Positions 28,095-37,029 of a DNA stretch of 64,000 nucleotides are shown here, one piece after another. How positions within the stretch are numbered: the stretch's first letter is position 1; each line of letters starts with the position of its first letter. The stretch is taken from contig NZ_LT799838.1 in NCBI RefSeq assembly GCF_900168255.1, positions 1,860,001 to 1,924,000 on the forward strand, given 5' to 3'. This DNA comes from Psychrobacter sp. DAB_AL43B. Its GTDB lineage: Bacteria > Pseudomonadota > Gammaproteobacteria > Pseudomonadales > Moraxellaceae. Under the pieces are notes generated by a model. It saw only the letters and a program-made list of their open reading frames with translations. It did no database searches and was not told the DNA's origin. Position numbers and translations under genes: made by a program.

Positions 28095-29378
28095 TCATTT
28101 TTCAGCTTTATGAGCAGTTTGTACAAAATAGCTTTTTGGCAAAATGCCTTTAATAACGGCTTGTACAGGACTTGGTAACTGCTCAATCGTGGCAGCATCG
28201 ACACCCATATCTTGCAGATGCGGCTGTACATGGCTGGTAAATAGCACCTCGCCTTCATACTGAGCAATCAGTTTAAGACACTTGGCATGTAGTACATGCA
28301 CGATAATCCAAAAGTTCTTAAACGCAGGATTGGTCGTTTGTTTATGATAGTAGCGATAGTAAATTTGCTGGACGATACCCGCTAGACGAAATAAACCAAA
28401 TACTTCATAAAAAGTCCAGTTATCTATCTTTAATCCTGTCTGTTCAAGATAATAGGCCACCGCTTCATCACGTGTCATCATGCCTTTTAAATGCGTAGGC
28501 TGACGGCGTGACTGCTGCATAATGATATTATCATCTGCTTCAATCCAGTAAGCCAAGGCGCTACCCAAATCCATCAAAGGATCACCCAGTGTCGCCATTT
28601 CCCAATCAAGAACGCCGATGACTTTGGTTGGATCTGCTGCATCCAAAATCACATTGTCAAAACGCCAATCATTATGAATAATGCAGGTTTTGCTATCAGC
28701 AGGCGTGTGCTTACCAAGCCATTGTCTTACCAGTGCAAAGCTTGGTACGTTAGGCGTCTTGGCTTTGACATAGCGCTTATCCCAGCCACTTACTTGGCGC
28801 TCACAGTAGCCATCACCGCGACCAAGGGTCACCAATTCAGGATGGTTTTTATAATCTACTTGATGTAATTCAACCAAAGCATCGATGACATTGGTACATA
28901 ACGCACGCGTTTGCTCTGGATCCAAATCAATACCTTTTGGTAAATTGGCACGAGGAATGATGCCTTCCATGCGCTCCATAACATAAAAATCAGCACCGAT
29001 AACGTCTTCATCAGTACATAGTGCGACCATTTTTGGTACATAAGGATAAGCGTCTTTTAAGGCTTTTTGAACGGTGTACTCTCGTACCATATCATGCGCA
29101 GATTTGGCTTTGGTGCCTTTTGGTGGACGACGCAAGATTAAGTCTTGGTTTTTCCCTTCACCATCATATTGCAAACGATAAGTCCAGTTTGAGGCGCCGC
29201 CTGAAAATTGAGTAACGGTAGGTTCGCCTTGGATGTCGACACCTTGTTCGCACAGCCATGTGCTTACGGCTTTGACATCAAGCTCTTCGCCATCACGAAC
29301 AGCGCCACCTTTATCTAATACTTTATTAGGTGTTTGTTTATCGGTAGCAGTATTTTTGGCAGGATTAACAGTTGCCAT
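28095..29378 (-). CDS. Kinase-like phosphotransferase (APH family, ACAD10/11 N-domain type)
   Basis: 427 residues. TQFSGGASNWTYRL near residue 58 is the glycine-rich loop, CIIHNDWRFDNVILD is the catalytic loop (Asp in HNDWRFDN) and VLDWEMATLGDPLMDLG is the metal-binding segment. This is the aminoglycoside-phosphotransferase-like group found next to acyl-CoA dehydrogenases in proteobacteria and as the N-terminal domain of mammalian ACAD10/11. In levulinate catabolism a relative (LvaA) phosphorylates 4-hydroxyacyl-CoA. AAGGA precedes the ATG. Co-oriented with the ACAD gene about 150 bases upstream. Confidence 0.86.
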   Translation of the reverse strand: MATVNPAKNTATDKQTPNKVLDKGGAVRDGEELDVKAVSTWLCEQGVDIQGEPTVTQFSGGASNWTYRLQYDGEGKNQDLILRRPPKGTKAKSAHDMVREYTVQKALKDAYPYVPKMVALCTDEDVIGADFYVMERMEGIIPRANLPKGIDLDPEQTRALCTNVIDALVELHQVDYKNHPELVTLGRGDGYCERQVSGWDKRYVKAKTPNVPSFALVRQWLGKHTPADSKTCIIHNDWRFDNVILDAADPTKVIGVLDWEMATLGDPLMDLGSALAYWIEADDNIIMQQSRRQPTHLKGMMTRDEAVAYYLEQTGLKIDNWTFYEVFGLFRLAGIVQQIYYRYYHKQTTNPAFKNFWIIVHVLHAKCLKLIAQYEGEVLFTSHVQPHLQDMGVDAATIEQLPSPVQAVIKGILPKSYFVQTAHKAEK

Positions 29379-29529
29379 AAGATATTCCTTATCGTGTGGT
29401 CAGTTATTATTATCAATGAGTATAGGGGTGAAAATTCACTATTAATGGTTTAATAGTGAATTTCAATTAAAGATTACGTCAAGAAAATGGTAATTAAAAC
29501 CAATTTACATACGCTTATTACCAGCTAAA

Positions 29530-30807
29530 TTAGGCTTTAGTAGGTTTTGACGGACGGCTAAAACCCTGACGCTTTAACTCTAACTTAGCAATCATAGTTT
29601 TATGTACTTCATCAGGACCATCGGCTAAGCGTAGCGCACGTGCTTGAGCAAAGAAACTTGGCAACATCGTGTCTTGGCAAACGCCCATGCCACCATGAAT
29701 CTGGATTGCCATATCGACCACATCTTGTAAGACTGTTGGCGCGACGACTTTAATGGCAGAGATTTCAGTGAGTGCCGCTTTCGTTCCTTGAGCGTCCATC
29801 TTTTGCGCCGCATATAGCGTTAATAGACGCGCTTGGTCAATTTTAATGCGCGCATCAGCGATACGTTCAAAGTTACCGCCCAATTGTAGCAATGGCTTAC
29901 CAAAAGCAGTACGTTCCATACCGCGTTTAATCGCCAACTCTAGCGACTTTTCTGCGGCACCAATACAACGCATACAGTGATGAATACGACCTGGCCCTAG
30001 GCGACCTTGCGCAATCTCAAAGCCCATACCTGGTCCACCAATAAAGTGACTGACTGGCACGCGTACCTCATTGAAGCTGACTTCGCCATGACCATGCGGT
30101 GCATCATAGTCGCCAAATACTTTAAGCATACGCTCGATGTTTACACCCGCTGTTTTTGCCGGCACTAACACCATAGAATGTTGATGATGACGGTCTTTAC
30201 TTTCATCAGGGGTGTAAGCCATAACAATCAATACATCAACCGCAGGATCACCGAGACCAGATGACCACCATTTACTACCATTGATGATAATCTCATCGCC
30301 TTTCACCACAGCCGTCGCTTGCATATTGGTCGCATCACTTGATGCCACATCAGGCTCAGTCATACAAAATACAGAGCGCGTCTTACCTTCTAATATAGGC
30401 GTTAACCATTTGTCTTGCTGCTCTTGCGAGCCATAACGCCATAGCAGTTCCATGTTGCCACTATCAGGCGCATTACAGTTAAATACATAAGGTGCTAGCA
30501 AACTGCGACCCGTCAATTCTGCAATCGGTGCATAATCCGTAACCGAAAGCCCTGCGCCCAATTCATCATCAGGTAAGAATAAATTCCATAGACCTGCTTC
30601 GCGTGCTTGTTTGCGCAAGCTTTCGTACTTTGCTGGCCACTGCCAATTTTTCCAATTACCATCAGGATTTTGCTCATGACAATCTTGCCAAAATTGCGCT
30701 TCTATTGGTTCAATTTGCGTCTCAATAAACGCTTTGACTTTGGCATGCATGGCTTGGCCATGTTCTGTTGCGGTAAACATTAAGGTGTTTGTAGACATAG
30801 ATGACAT
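29530..30807 (-). CDS. Acyl-CoA dehydrogenase
   Basis: A FAD enzyme of up to 425 residues, first gene of the minus-strand lipid cluster. CMTEPDVASSDATNMQ and INGSKWWSSGL match the flavin/acyl-CoA-binding segments; the arginine-rich GRIHHCMRCIGAAEKSLELAIKRGMERTAFGKPL and IQIHGGMGVCQDTMLPSFFAQARALRLADGPDEVH belong to the C-terminal domain. These features fit the ACAD10/11-like group (paired with an APH kinase), not the short-chain BCD type. The start could be 30807 or the ATG at 30798, which is better spaced from AAAGGG. Confidence 0.9.
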   Translation of the reverse strand: MSSMSTNTLMFTATEHGQAMHAKVKAFIETQIEPIEAQFWQDCHEQNPDGNWKNWQWPAKYESLRKQAREAGLWNLFLPDDELGAGLSVTDYAPIAELTGRSLLAPYVFNCNAPDSGNMELLWRYGSQEQQDKWLTPILEGKTRSVFCMTEPDVASSDATNMQATAVVKGDEIIINGSKWWSSGLGDPAVDVLIVMAYTPDESKDRHHQHSMVLVPAKTAGVNIERMLKVFGDYDAPHGHGEVSFNEVRVPVSHFIGGPGMGFEIAQGRLGPGRIHHCMRCIGAAEKSLELAIKRGMERTAFGKPLLQLGGNFERIADARIKIDQARLLTLYAAQKMDAQGTKAALTEISAIKVVAPTVLQDVVDMAIQIHGGMGVCQDTMLPSFFAQARALRLADGPDEVHKTMIAKLELKRQGFSRPSKPTKA

Positions 30808-30931
30808 CCCTTTCCTTGTTGATTGTCTTAATCAAGCTTTTATAAAAAGCTTAATTAAAATTTTATAGTGTACGTACGTATACTCTCATTGGTATCCTAT
30901 ATTTATAACATAGGGATTATTAATAAACAGC

Positions 30932-30964
30932 AAAAAGGCGCGACCCGCTGGGACACGCCTTTTA
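30932..30964 (-). terminator. Terminator after the sohB-like gene
   Basis: On the minus strand: AAAAGGCG, an inner CCC-AGC-GGG helix, CGCCTTTTT. It separates sohB from the ACAD cluster on the same strand. Confidence 0.75.
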
Positions 30965-31035
30965 CAAAATACAAACAATGCTTGGATTAGAGTCAAATCA
31001 CTACAGCATTACCCTCTAAAAGCTCATCTAGAAAG

Positions 31036-32010
31036 CTACTTTAAAATATTTAAACGGCTATTGAAATCAAAGCGCATCAAAGCATCGGGTAGTTTCTCAA
31101 CTGCCATATTTAACGTTGCTTCTGCGGCTTGTGACAACCCTAATTTTTCTGCTAGTGTTGGCTTTTGGCGTGAATGCAGTGCATAGACGTCGTTGTTTTC
31201 CATACGCTCTAACAGATAACTGTCTGATGTCTGTAATTTATCGACTAGGTTTAAATGCAGCGCATCTTCGCCATACCAATGCTCGCCCGTCGCAACTTTA
31301 TCTACATCAAGCATACCGCGATAACGATTAACAAAGTGCTTAAATAACTCGTGCGTTTGCTCTAACTCTTCTTGATATTTGGCACGATCTTCGTCGTCAT
31401 TTTCACCAAACATAGTCACCGTACGTTTATAATCACCAGCCGTAAACATCTCATAATCTACATCATGATTTTTGAGCCATTTATGGAAATTAGGCAATTG
31501 TGACACCACACCGATAGAACCAATAATGGCAAATGGTGCAGCTACGATATTGTCCGCTACGCAAGCCATCATATAACCGCCACTAGCTGCAACTTTATCG
31601 ACGCATACTGTTAGTTTAAAACCGGCATCTTTTAGGCGAGCCAATTGTGCTGCTGCTAGTCCATAACCATGTACTAACCCACCGCCTGATTCTAAGCGCA
31701 CGACGACTTCATCGCCTTTATTCGCCGTACTAATAAGCGTGCTAATTTCTTCACGTAGATGTTTGACAGCAGTTGCTTTAATATCGCCATCAAAATCGAG
31801 TACAAAGACTTGTTGCTTATTATCGGTATTTTTCTTCTTGTTTTTGGTTTTTAGCACTTGTTTTGCTTTCTTAGCCATCGTTTTTTTGAATTGCTTGAGG
31901 GCAGCTTTACCTTGGGTTGCTTCCATCAAGTCTTCACGGCGTTGCTCTTGATTCTTATTTAGATGTATAACTCTTAACTCAACGGGGTTTTTAGAGGGAT
32001 AAAAAAGCAT
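31036..32010 (-). CDS. sohB: SohB-like serine protease without the N-terminal membrane helix
   Basis: 324 residues of the S49 (SppA/SohB) peptidase family. VFVLDFDGDIKATAVKHLREEIS, RLESGGGLVHGYGLAA, the nucleophile in KVAASGGYMMACVAD (about Ser143), GSIGVVSQLPNFHKWLK and the general-base lysine in AGDYKRTVT (about Lys195) are all present. The E. coli protein has a hydrophobic anchor before ELRVNNL; here the ATG (AAGGA 9 bases upstream) begins only MLFYPSKNPVELRV, then a very Lys-rich linker. No hydrophobic segment or frameshifted one was found upstream. It is probably cytoplasmic or peripheral. Confidence 0.88.
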   Translation of the reverse strand: MLFYPSKNPVELRVIHLNKNQEQRREDLMEATQGKAALKQFKKTMAKKAKQVLKTKNKKKNTDNKQQVFVLDFDGDIKATAVKHLREEISTLISTANKGDEVVVRLESGGGLVHGYGLAAAQLARLKDAGFKLTVCVDKVAASGGYMMACVADNIVAAPFAIIGSIGVVSQLPNFHKWLKNHDVDYEMFTAGDYKRTVTMFGENDDEDRAKYQEELEQTHELFKHFVNRYRGMLDVDKVATGEHWYGEDALHLNLVDKLQTSDSYLLERMENNDVYALHSRQKPTLAEKLGLSQAAEATLNMAVEKLPDALMRFDFNSRLNILK

Positions 32011-32361
32011 GAATATGATTCCTTCAATGATTAAGATAATTTTAGTATGATTTTATAAGTTAGGCTGATATGTGCACGCTAGCTGATATTTTCAAGCAAA
32101 AGAACAATATTTAACTTAATGCAATTGTTACAGCATAAATACGCCATATACCTATCCTTGCTGAGCTTTGATTGGGCTGAATCGGTTGTATAACAAAGGC
32201 ATATTAGGCATAATATGCCTTTACACTAAATTTTCTGTAGCCAACGTGATGACTATTTGTCTTAATCGCGTTGTTTGTGCTTTTTAGCGGATAGCTTGAA
32301 TCGCGCAACGATGGCTGCATGATTGTATTTCGAATTGGGCTGACAACTGGATAACTATATT
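32011..32361. other. 351-bp divergent intergenic region with a palindrome
   Basis: Lies between sohB (-) and aspS (+) and must hold both promoters. The only distinct element is a hairpin at 32195-32222: AAAGGCATATTA, GGCA loop, TAATATGCCTTT. It could be an operator or an attenuator-like structure in the aspS leader. Confidence 0.5.
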
Positions 32362-34203
32362 ATGACGCAAAGCACTATGACGCATAGCGAATACCGAGAC
32401 GAATATTGCGGAGCCGTAACCGAAAGCTTAATAGAGCAAACCATTAGTGTCGTAGGCTGGGTACATCGTCGTCGCGATCACGGTGGCGTGATTTTCTTAG
32501 ACATGCGTGACCGCGCTGGTATCTTGCAGGTAGTCGTCGATCCTGATACCCCAGAAGCGTTCGCTACTGCTGATGCGGTACGTCCTGAATACGTGCTAAA
32601 AATTACGGGTCGCGTACGTCGCCGTTATGAAGGTACTGAAAACAATAATATGACCAGTGGGCATATTGAGCTATTGGCTAAAGAAATTGAAGTGTTGGCA
32701 AAGTCTGAAACGCCGCCATTCCCATTAAATGATGAGAAAACCACGGTATCAGAAGACTTGCGTCTAAAATATCGCTATCTTGATATGCGTCGTCCGCAAA
32801 TGCAAGATCGCATGGTATTCCGCGCTAAAGCTACCTCAGCGATTCGTCGTTATCTAGATGACCATGGCTTCTTAGACGTTGAAACGCCTATATTAACTCG
32901 TGCAACGCCAGAAGGCGCGCGTGATTATCTTGTTCCTTCGCGTACACGTCCGGGTAACTTTTTTGCCTTACCGCAGTCACCGCAGCTATTTAAACAATTA
33001 TTGATGGTGGCAGGTTTTGACCGCTATTATCAAATTGCCAAATGCTTCCGTGATGAAGATTTACGTGCTGATCGTCAGCCTGAATTTACCCAAGTAGATA
33101 TCGAGACTTCTTTCTTAAATGAAGAAGAAATCATGAATATCAACGAAGGTCTTATCAAGCATGTCTTTAAGACCATGATGGACGTTGAGTTTGAGCAATT
33201 CCCACGTATGACTTATGCAGAAGCGATGCGTGACTATGCGTCAGATAAGCCTGACTTACGTATTCCGCTTAAATTGATCGACGTTGCCGACTTAATGAAA
33301 GACGTTGATTTTAAAGTATTTGCCGGTCCTGCTAACGATCCTAAAGGTCGCGTCGCTGCCCTACGCATACCTGGTGGCGCCTCATTAAGCCGTAAACAAA
33401 TCGATGCTTATACCAAGTTCGTTGGTATCTATGGCGCGCGCGGTTTGGCTTATATTAAAATCAATGACGCTAGTAAAATCAACAACGGCGTGGACAAAGA
33501 GTCTGGTCTACAGTCTCCGATCATTAAAAATATGACGGATGATGTATTGGTTAGTTTAGTCGAACGTACTGCTGCAGAAGATGGCGATATCATCTTCTTT
33601 GGTGCGGATAAAGCCAGTGTGGTGAATGATGCAATCGGTGCGTTACGTCAGAAAATCGGTCTAGACTTAGAAATGACCACTTGTCAGTGGGCACCGCTTT
33701 GGGTGACTGATTTCCCGATGTTTGAAGAGACTGACGATGGAAAATGGACGTCAATGCATCATCCGTTCACTAAGCCTAAAGGAACCGTACAAGAGCTAAA
33801 AGACAGCCCAGAAACTGCGCTATCTATTGCTTACGATATGGTCTTAAATGGCACAGAAGTCGGCGGTGGTAGCTTACGTATCAACACTTTTGATATGCAG
33901 CAAGCGGTACTTGAGGCTTTAGGTATCGGCGCGCAAGAGGCTGAAGACAAGTTCGGTTTCTTACTCGATGCGCTAAAATTCGGTGCGCCGCCGCATGGTG
34001 GCTTGGCTTTTGGTTTAGATCGCCTAATTATGTTGATGGTAGGCGCGGACTCCATTCGTGATGTCATCGCTTTCCCAAAAACCAAAACTGCTGAGTGTCC
34101 ACTAACTCAAGCACCTGCGGAAGTAGATAGCAAGCAGCTACGTGAGCTTGGTATTCGTGTGCGTGAAAAGGTGCAAGCTGACACCAACAAACCTGCTGAA
34201 TAA
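32362..34203 (+). CDS. aspS: Aspartyl-tRNA synthetase
   Basis: Charges tRNA-Asp (class II synthetase), 613 residues. An N-terminal OB-fold anticodon-binding domain ([28 protein letters not shown]) is followed by the catalytic domain with motif 2 [20 protein letters not shown] and motif 3 [16 protein letters not shown]; the bacterial GAD insertion lies between. The ATG is at 32362, with ATGACGC occurring twice near the start. Whether it also charges tRNA-Asn (nondiscriminating form) cannot be decided here. It forms the left border of the outer-core locus. Confidence 0.97.
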   Translation: MTQSTMTHSEYRDEYCGAVTESLIEQTISVVGWVHRRRDHGGVIFLDMRDRAGILQVVVDPDTPEAFATADAVRPEYVLKITGRVRRRYEGTENNNMTSGHIELLAKEIEVLAKSETPPFPLNDEKTTVSEDLRLKYRYLDMRRPQMQDRMVFRAKATSAIRRYLDDHGFLDVETPILTRATPEGARDYLVPSRTRPGNFFALPQSPQLFKQLLMVAGFDRYYQIAKCFRDEDLRADRQPEFTQVDIETSFLNEEEIMNINEGLIKHVFKTMMDVEFEQFPRMTYAEAMRDYASDKPDLRIPLKLIDVADLMKDVDFKVFAGPANDPKGRVAALRIPGGASLSRKQIDAYTKFVGIYGARGLAYIKINDASKINNGVDKESGLQSPIIKNMTDDVLVSLVERTAAEDGDIIFFGADKASVVNDAIGALRQKIGLDLEMTTCQWAPLWVTDFPMFEETDDGKWTSMHHPFTKPKGTVQELKDSPETALSIAYDMVLNGTEVGGGSLRINTFDMQQAVLEALGIGAQEAEDKFGFLLDALKFGAPPHGGLAFGLDRLIMLMVGADSIRDVIAFPKTKTAECPLTQAPAEVDSKQLRELGIRVREKVQADTNKPAE

Positions 34204-34264
34204 ATGGTCTGATAATGCGCAGATATTTTTTACATTGCCTGTTACGTGATTTATTTCTATGTGA

Positions 34265-35197
34265 ATGGTCATGAATCCGTATCATATTTTCAAAATCGTG
34301 CCACTGTCTGTTTTGCAGATCCTGGCACGTTTTGCTGCTTGGGTAATTTTAAGGATGCCAAGCGCTAGTATCATGCGCACTGTTAAAATCAACATAGCGC
34401 TGATTGCGCCTGCGTTATCTGATCTGCAAAAACAAGCGTTAATCAAAGAGATTATCTATCATCAATGCTTGACCAGTATTGAGTCGATCAAAAGCTGGGC
34501 GATGCCACCTAAATGGAGTATCGCGCAAATTCGTGACGTCCATAATAAAGACATTTTACTTGACGGACTTGCCAGCTCTAACGGCATGCTCGCGATCGTA
34601 CCGCATCTAGGTACGTGGGAGATGATGAATGCTTGGCTCAATCAATTTGGCTCGCCAACCATCATGTATAAACCCGTAAAAGGTGACATTACCAACGATT
34701 TCATATTACAAGGTCGTGCCCGCCTCAATGCGACGTTAGTACCGACGGATGGTAGCGGGGTAAAGGCAGTATTTAAAACACTCAAACAAGGTGGCTTTAG
34801 TATTGTCTTACCCGACCACGTTCCTGATCCATCGGGCGGTGTCATCGTGCCCTTTTTCGGTGTTGAGACGTTAACCAGTACCCTTGCCTCTAAACTTGCT
34901 AGTAAAACTAAGTGCGCACTGGTCGGATTGGCATGTATTCGCCGTGATGACGGAGGTGGCTTTGATATTTATTGCTATAAACTCGATGACCCAGCATTAT
35001 ATGATCGAAATACTGAAACGGCGGCTTATGCGCTCAATCTAGCAATGCAACGTATGATTGAAGACAATTACAGTCATTATATGTGGGGCTATCGACGCTT
35101 TAAGCATATCCCTATGATAGATAATCCCTATAATGTTGATGACGCTGATTTAGCAGAATTTATTCGTACCTATCACGCTAGAGTCGATAATAAATAA
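34265..35197 (+). CDS. Lipid A acyltransferase-like protein (LpxL/HtrB family)
   Basis: 310 residues of the lauroyl/myristoyl acyltransferase family, inner membrane, adding a secondary acyl chain to lipid A. The catalytic HxxxxE is visible in AIVPHLGTWEMM near residue 115; FSIVLPDHVPDPSGGVIVPFFG is the acceptor/glycine-rich region. A hydrophobic N-terminus (VLQILARFAAWVIL) should anchor the protein. An in-frame ATG two codons later (34271) is possible. It starts about 60 bases after aspS, as the first gene of the outer-core locus. Confidence 0.88.
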   Translation: MVMNPYHIFKIVPLSVLQILARFAAWVILRMPSASIMRTVKINIALIAPALSDLQKQALIKEIIYHQCLTSIESIKSWAMPPKWSIAQIRDVHNKDILLDGLASSNGMLAIVPHLGTWEMMNAWLNQFGSPTIMYKPVKGDITNDFILQGRARLNATLVPTDGSGVKAVFKTLKQGGFSIVLPDHVPDPSGGVIVPFFGVETLTSTLASKLASKTKCALVGLACIRRDDGGGFDIYCYKLDDPALYDRNTETAAYALNLAMQRMIEDNYSHYMWGYRRFKHIPMIDNPYNVDDADLAEFIRTYHARVDNK

Positions 35198-35317
35198 CAT
35201 CGACACAGTGAGATTCGCATGCTACTGACTGCTCTGACTACTGGTATTAGCTGACTTTTATACTCTTTATTAAACCTTTAATAGCTAGTCCCTTATTTAT
35301 ATAAATATGAGTGCACT

Positions 35318-36118
35318 ATGGCAACTGACGTAAATCAAAATTCATTAACCAATCAAACGCTAACAGACAGCAAAAATTCTGAACAGCGTTATATCATTTG
35401 TATGAAATGGGGTGATAAATATGGTGCTGAATATGTCAACCGCCTCTATAATATGGTTCGTCGTCATCTGACCTTAGACTTCCAGATGGTCTGCTTAACC
35501 GATGACAGCACTGGTATTGACCCTGCTGTTATTTGTCATCCGATACCTGAGCTTAATTTACCTGCTGGACCTGAGCGTGGCTGGAAAAAGCTCACTACTT
35601 TTAAGCCAGAATTATATGACCTCAAAGGCGTCGCGTTATTTTTAGATATTGATATCGTGATCGTTGATAATATCGATAGCTTTTTTACTTATGAAGCTGA
35701 GCACAAAGACAGCGTAGTGATTATCCGTGACTGGAAAAAACCGTGGCGTATGATTGGTAATAGCTCGGTATATCGCTTTCATATCGGTATGGGTACTTAT
35801 CCTGATTTGCTTGCAAATTTTGAGCGCAACTTTGATACGATTCGGCAGCAAGTTCGTCATGAACAAGCATACTTATCTAACTATTTACGTGAGCATCACC
35901 ATCTTGAATATTGGAATAAAGACTGGTGTGTCAGCTTTAAATACCAGTGTATCGCGCCCATTCCTTTTAACTTCGTACGCGCGCCTACTCTACCTGATGG
36001 CGCAAAAATTGTTATCTTTCATGGTGAGATTAATCCACCCGATGCCATTAATGGCGGCGGCGGTAAATGGTATCGTCACGTGAAAGCGAGTCCTTGGCTA
36101 AAGGCGTATTGGATATAA
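35318..36118 (+). CDS. Probable glycosyltransferase (family uncertain)
   Basis: A 266-residue soluble protein. Residues about 23-60 (YIICMKWGDKYGAEYVNRLYNMVRRHL) and the DxD-like LDIDIVIVDNIDSF segment at about 107-120 resemble GT-A nucleotide-sugar transferases, loosely GT8-like or capsule-associated. WRMIGNSSVYRFHIG and HGEINPPDAINGGGGKWYRHV are conserved-looking later segments. The first 24 residues are polar and probably flexible. Co-oriented with the WaaZ-like gene, whose longest frame overlaps its end. Acceptor and donor unknown. Confidence 0.7.
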   Translation: MATDVNQNSLTNQTLTDSKNSEQRYIICMKWGDKYGAEYVNRLYNMVRRHLTLDFQMVCLTDDSTGIDPAVICHPIPELNLPAGPERGWKKLTTFKPELYDLKGVALFLDIDIVIVDNIDSFFTYEAEHKDSVVIIRDWKKPWRMIGNSSVYRFHIGMGTYPDLLANFERNFDTIRQQVRHEQAYLSNYLREHHHLEYWNKDWCVSFKYQCIAPIPFNFVRAPTLPDGAKIVIFHGEINPPDAINGGGGKWYRHVKASPWLKAYWI

Positions 36119-36171
36119 ATACCAATACAGGCGTCGAAAATAATAGACATCGAAAATATCTGGAGTTGAAC

Positions 36172-37029
36172 TTGGCATTACCTCCTATCGTTGAGTTTAA
36201 CATTAACAATCAAATCGTATCTATTCATGCCTTTAATGCAGCAGATACTCAACAAAACTTAAATAAGCAAGCCGTCAATATTATTGCTTCAGGTCCGTCT
36301 ATTGTTGACGTAGATTTTACCGATTTATTAGCCACTGCAACTATTTTTATTAATGGTAGCATCAGTCTCACCGCTCAGCACCACTTTACCAATATCGTCG
36401 GTTATGTCATTAGCGATGCCCGCTTTATTTTGCATCAGTACGATATCTTAGAAAAGTATTATACCGGTCAGCCGTTATATGCCACTTTGGCGGTACTAGA
36501 AGCATTAGCCATTGCTCATCCTCAGATAATAGAAAACCACCATCATCAGATACGTATTATTTATCCTGTCGATAGACCTTGGGGCGTTAAAGCAAATGAT
36601 TCAGAATTTAGTCGTTTGCTGCTAAAAAAAGACTTACAACTCCAAGCGCTCAATAGAAAAACACCACTATCAGCATTTGCTCAGAACCCTCAATTTGTTA
36701 TCGATAGCCATCATCAGCCAGCATCTATTGGACTGTCTTTAGACATGACTCACGGTTTTGTAGAAGCAGGAACCGTTACTTATGTTGCTACACAGTTGGC
36801 TTATTCACGTGGTGCTGGCGCCATCCATTTATATGGTCTTGATCTGTTAAATAGCAATGAGCCACGTTTTTACGAAGATAAAGAGCGTAGCGCGCCGACC
36901 GTGCTTAACAATGTTATCAGCAATGCCATTGTGCCATCGTTCAACTTATTGGCTAAAACCTATCAGCAGCTTGGCGTGAACATTGTTAATCACTCTCCTA
37001 TTTCTCAATCGCTGTTCGACTTTAATTAA
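36172..37029 (+). CDS. WaaZ/RfaZ-like LPS core biosynthesis protein
   Basis: About 285 residues from a TTG at 36172 with GGAG 6 bases upstream. A longer frame from an ATG at 36067 overlaps the previous gene by 52 bases and has a non-family-like start. VNIIASGPSIVDVDF, FINGSISLTAQHHFTNIVGYVISDARFILHQYDIL, and SLDMTHGFVEAGTVTYVATQLAYS followed by HLYGLDLLNS match, block by block, what I recall of E. coli WaaZ, the Kdo-III transferase of the inner core. It is therefore a candidate Kdo transferase or related core enzyme. The match is by memory and unverified. Confidence 0.65.
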   Translation: MALPPIVEFNINNQIVSIHAFNAADTQQNLNKQAVNIIASGPSIVDVDFTDLLATATIFINGSISLTAQHHFTNIVGYVISDARFILHQYDILEKYYTGQPLYATLAVLEALAIAHPQIIENHHHQIRIIYPVDRPWGVKANDSEFSRLLLKKDLQLQALNRKTPLSAFAQNPQFVIDSHHQPASIGLSLDMTHGFVEAGTVTYVATQLAYSRGAGAIHLYGLDLLNSNEPRFYEDKERSAPTVLNNVISNAIVPSFNLLAKTYQQLGVNIVNHSPISQSLFDFN

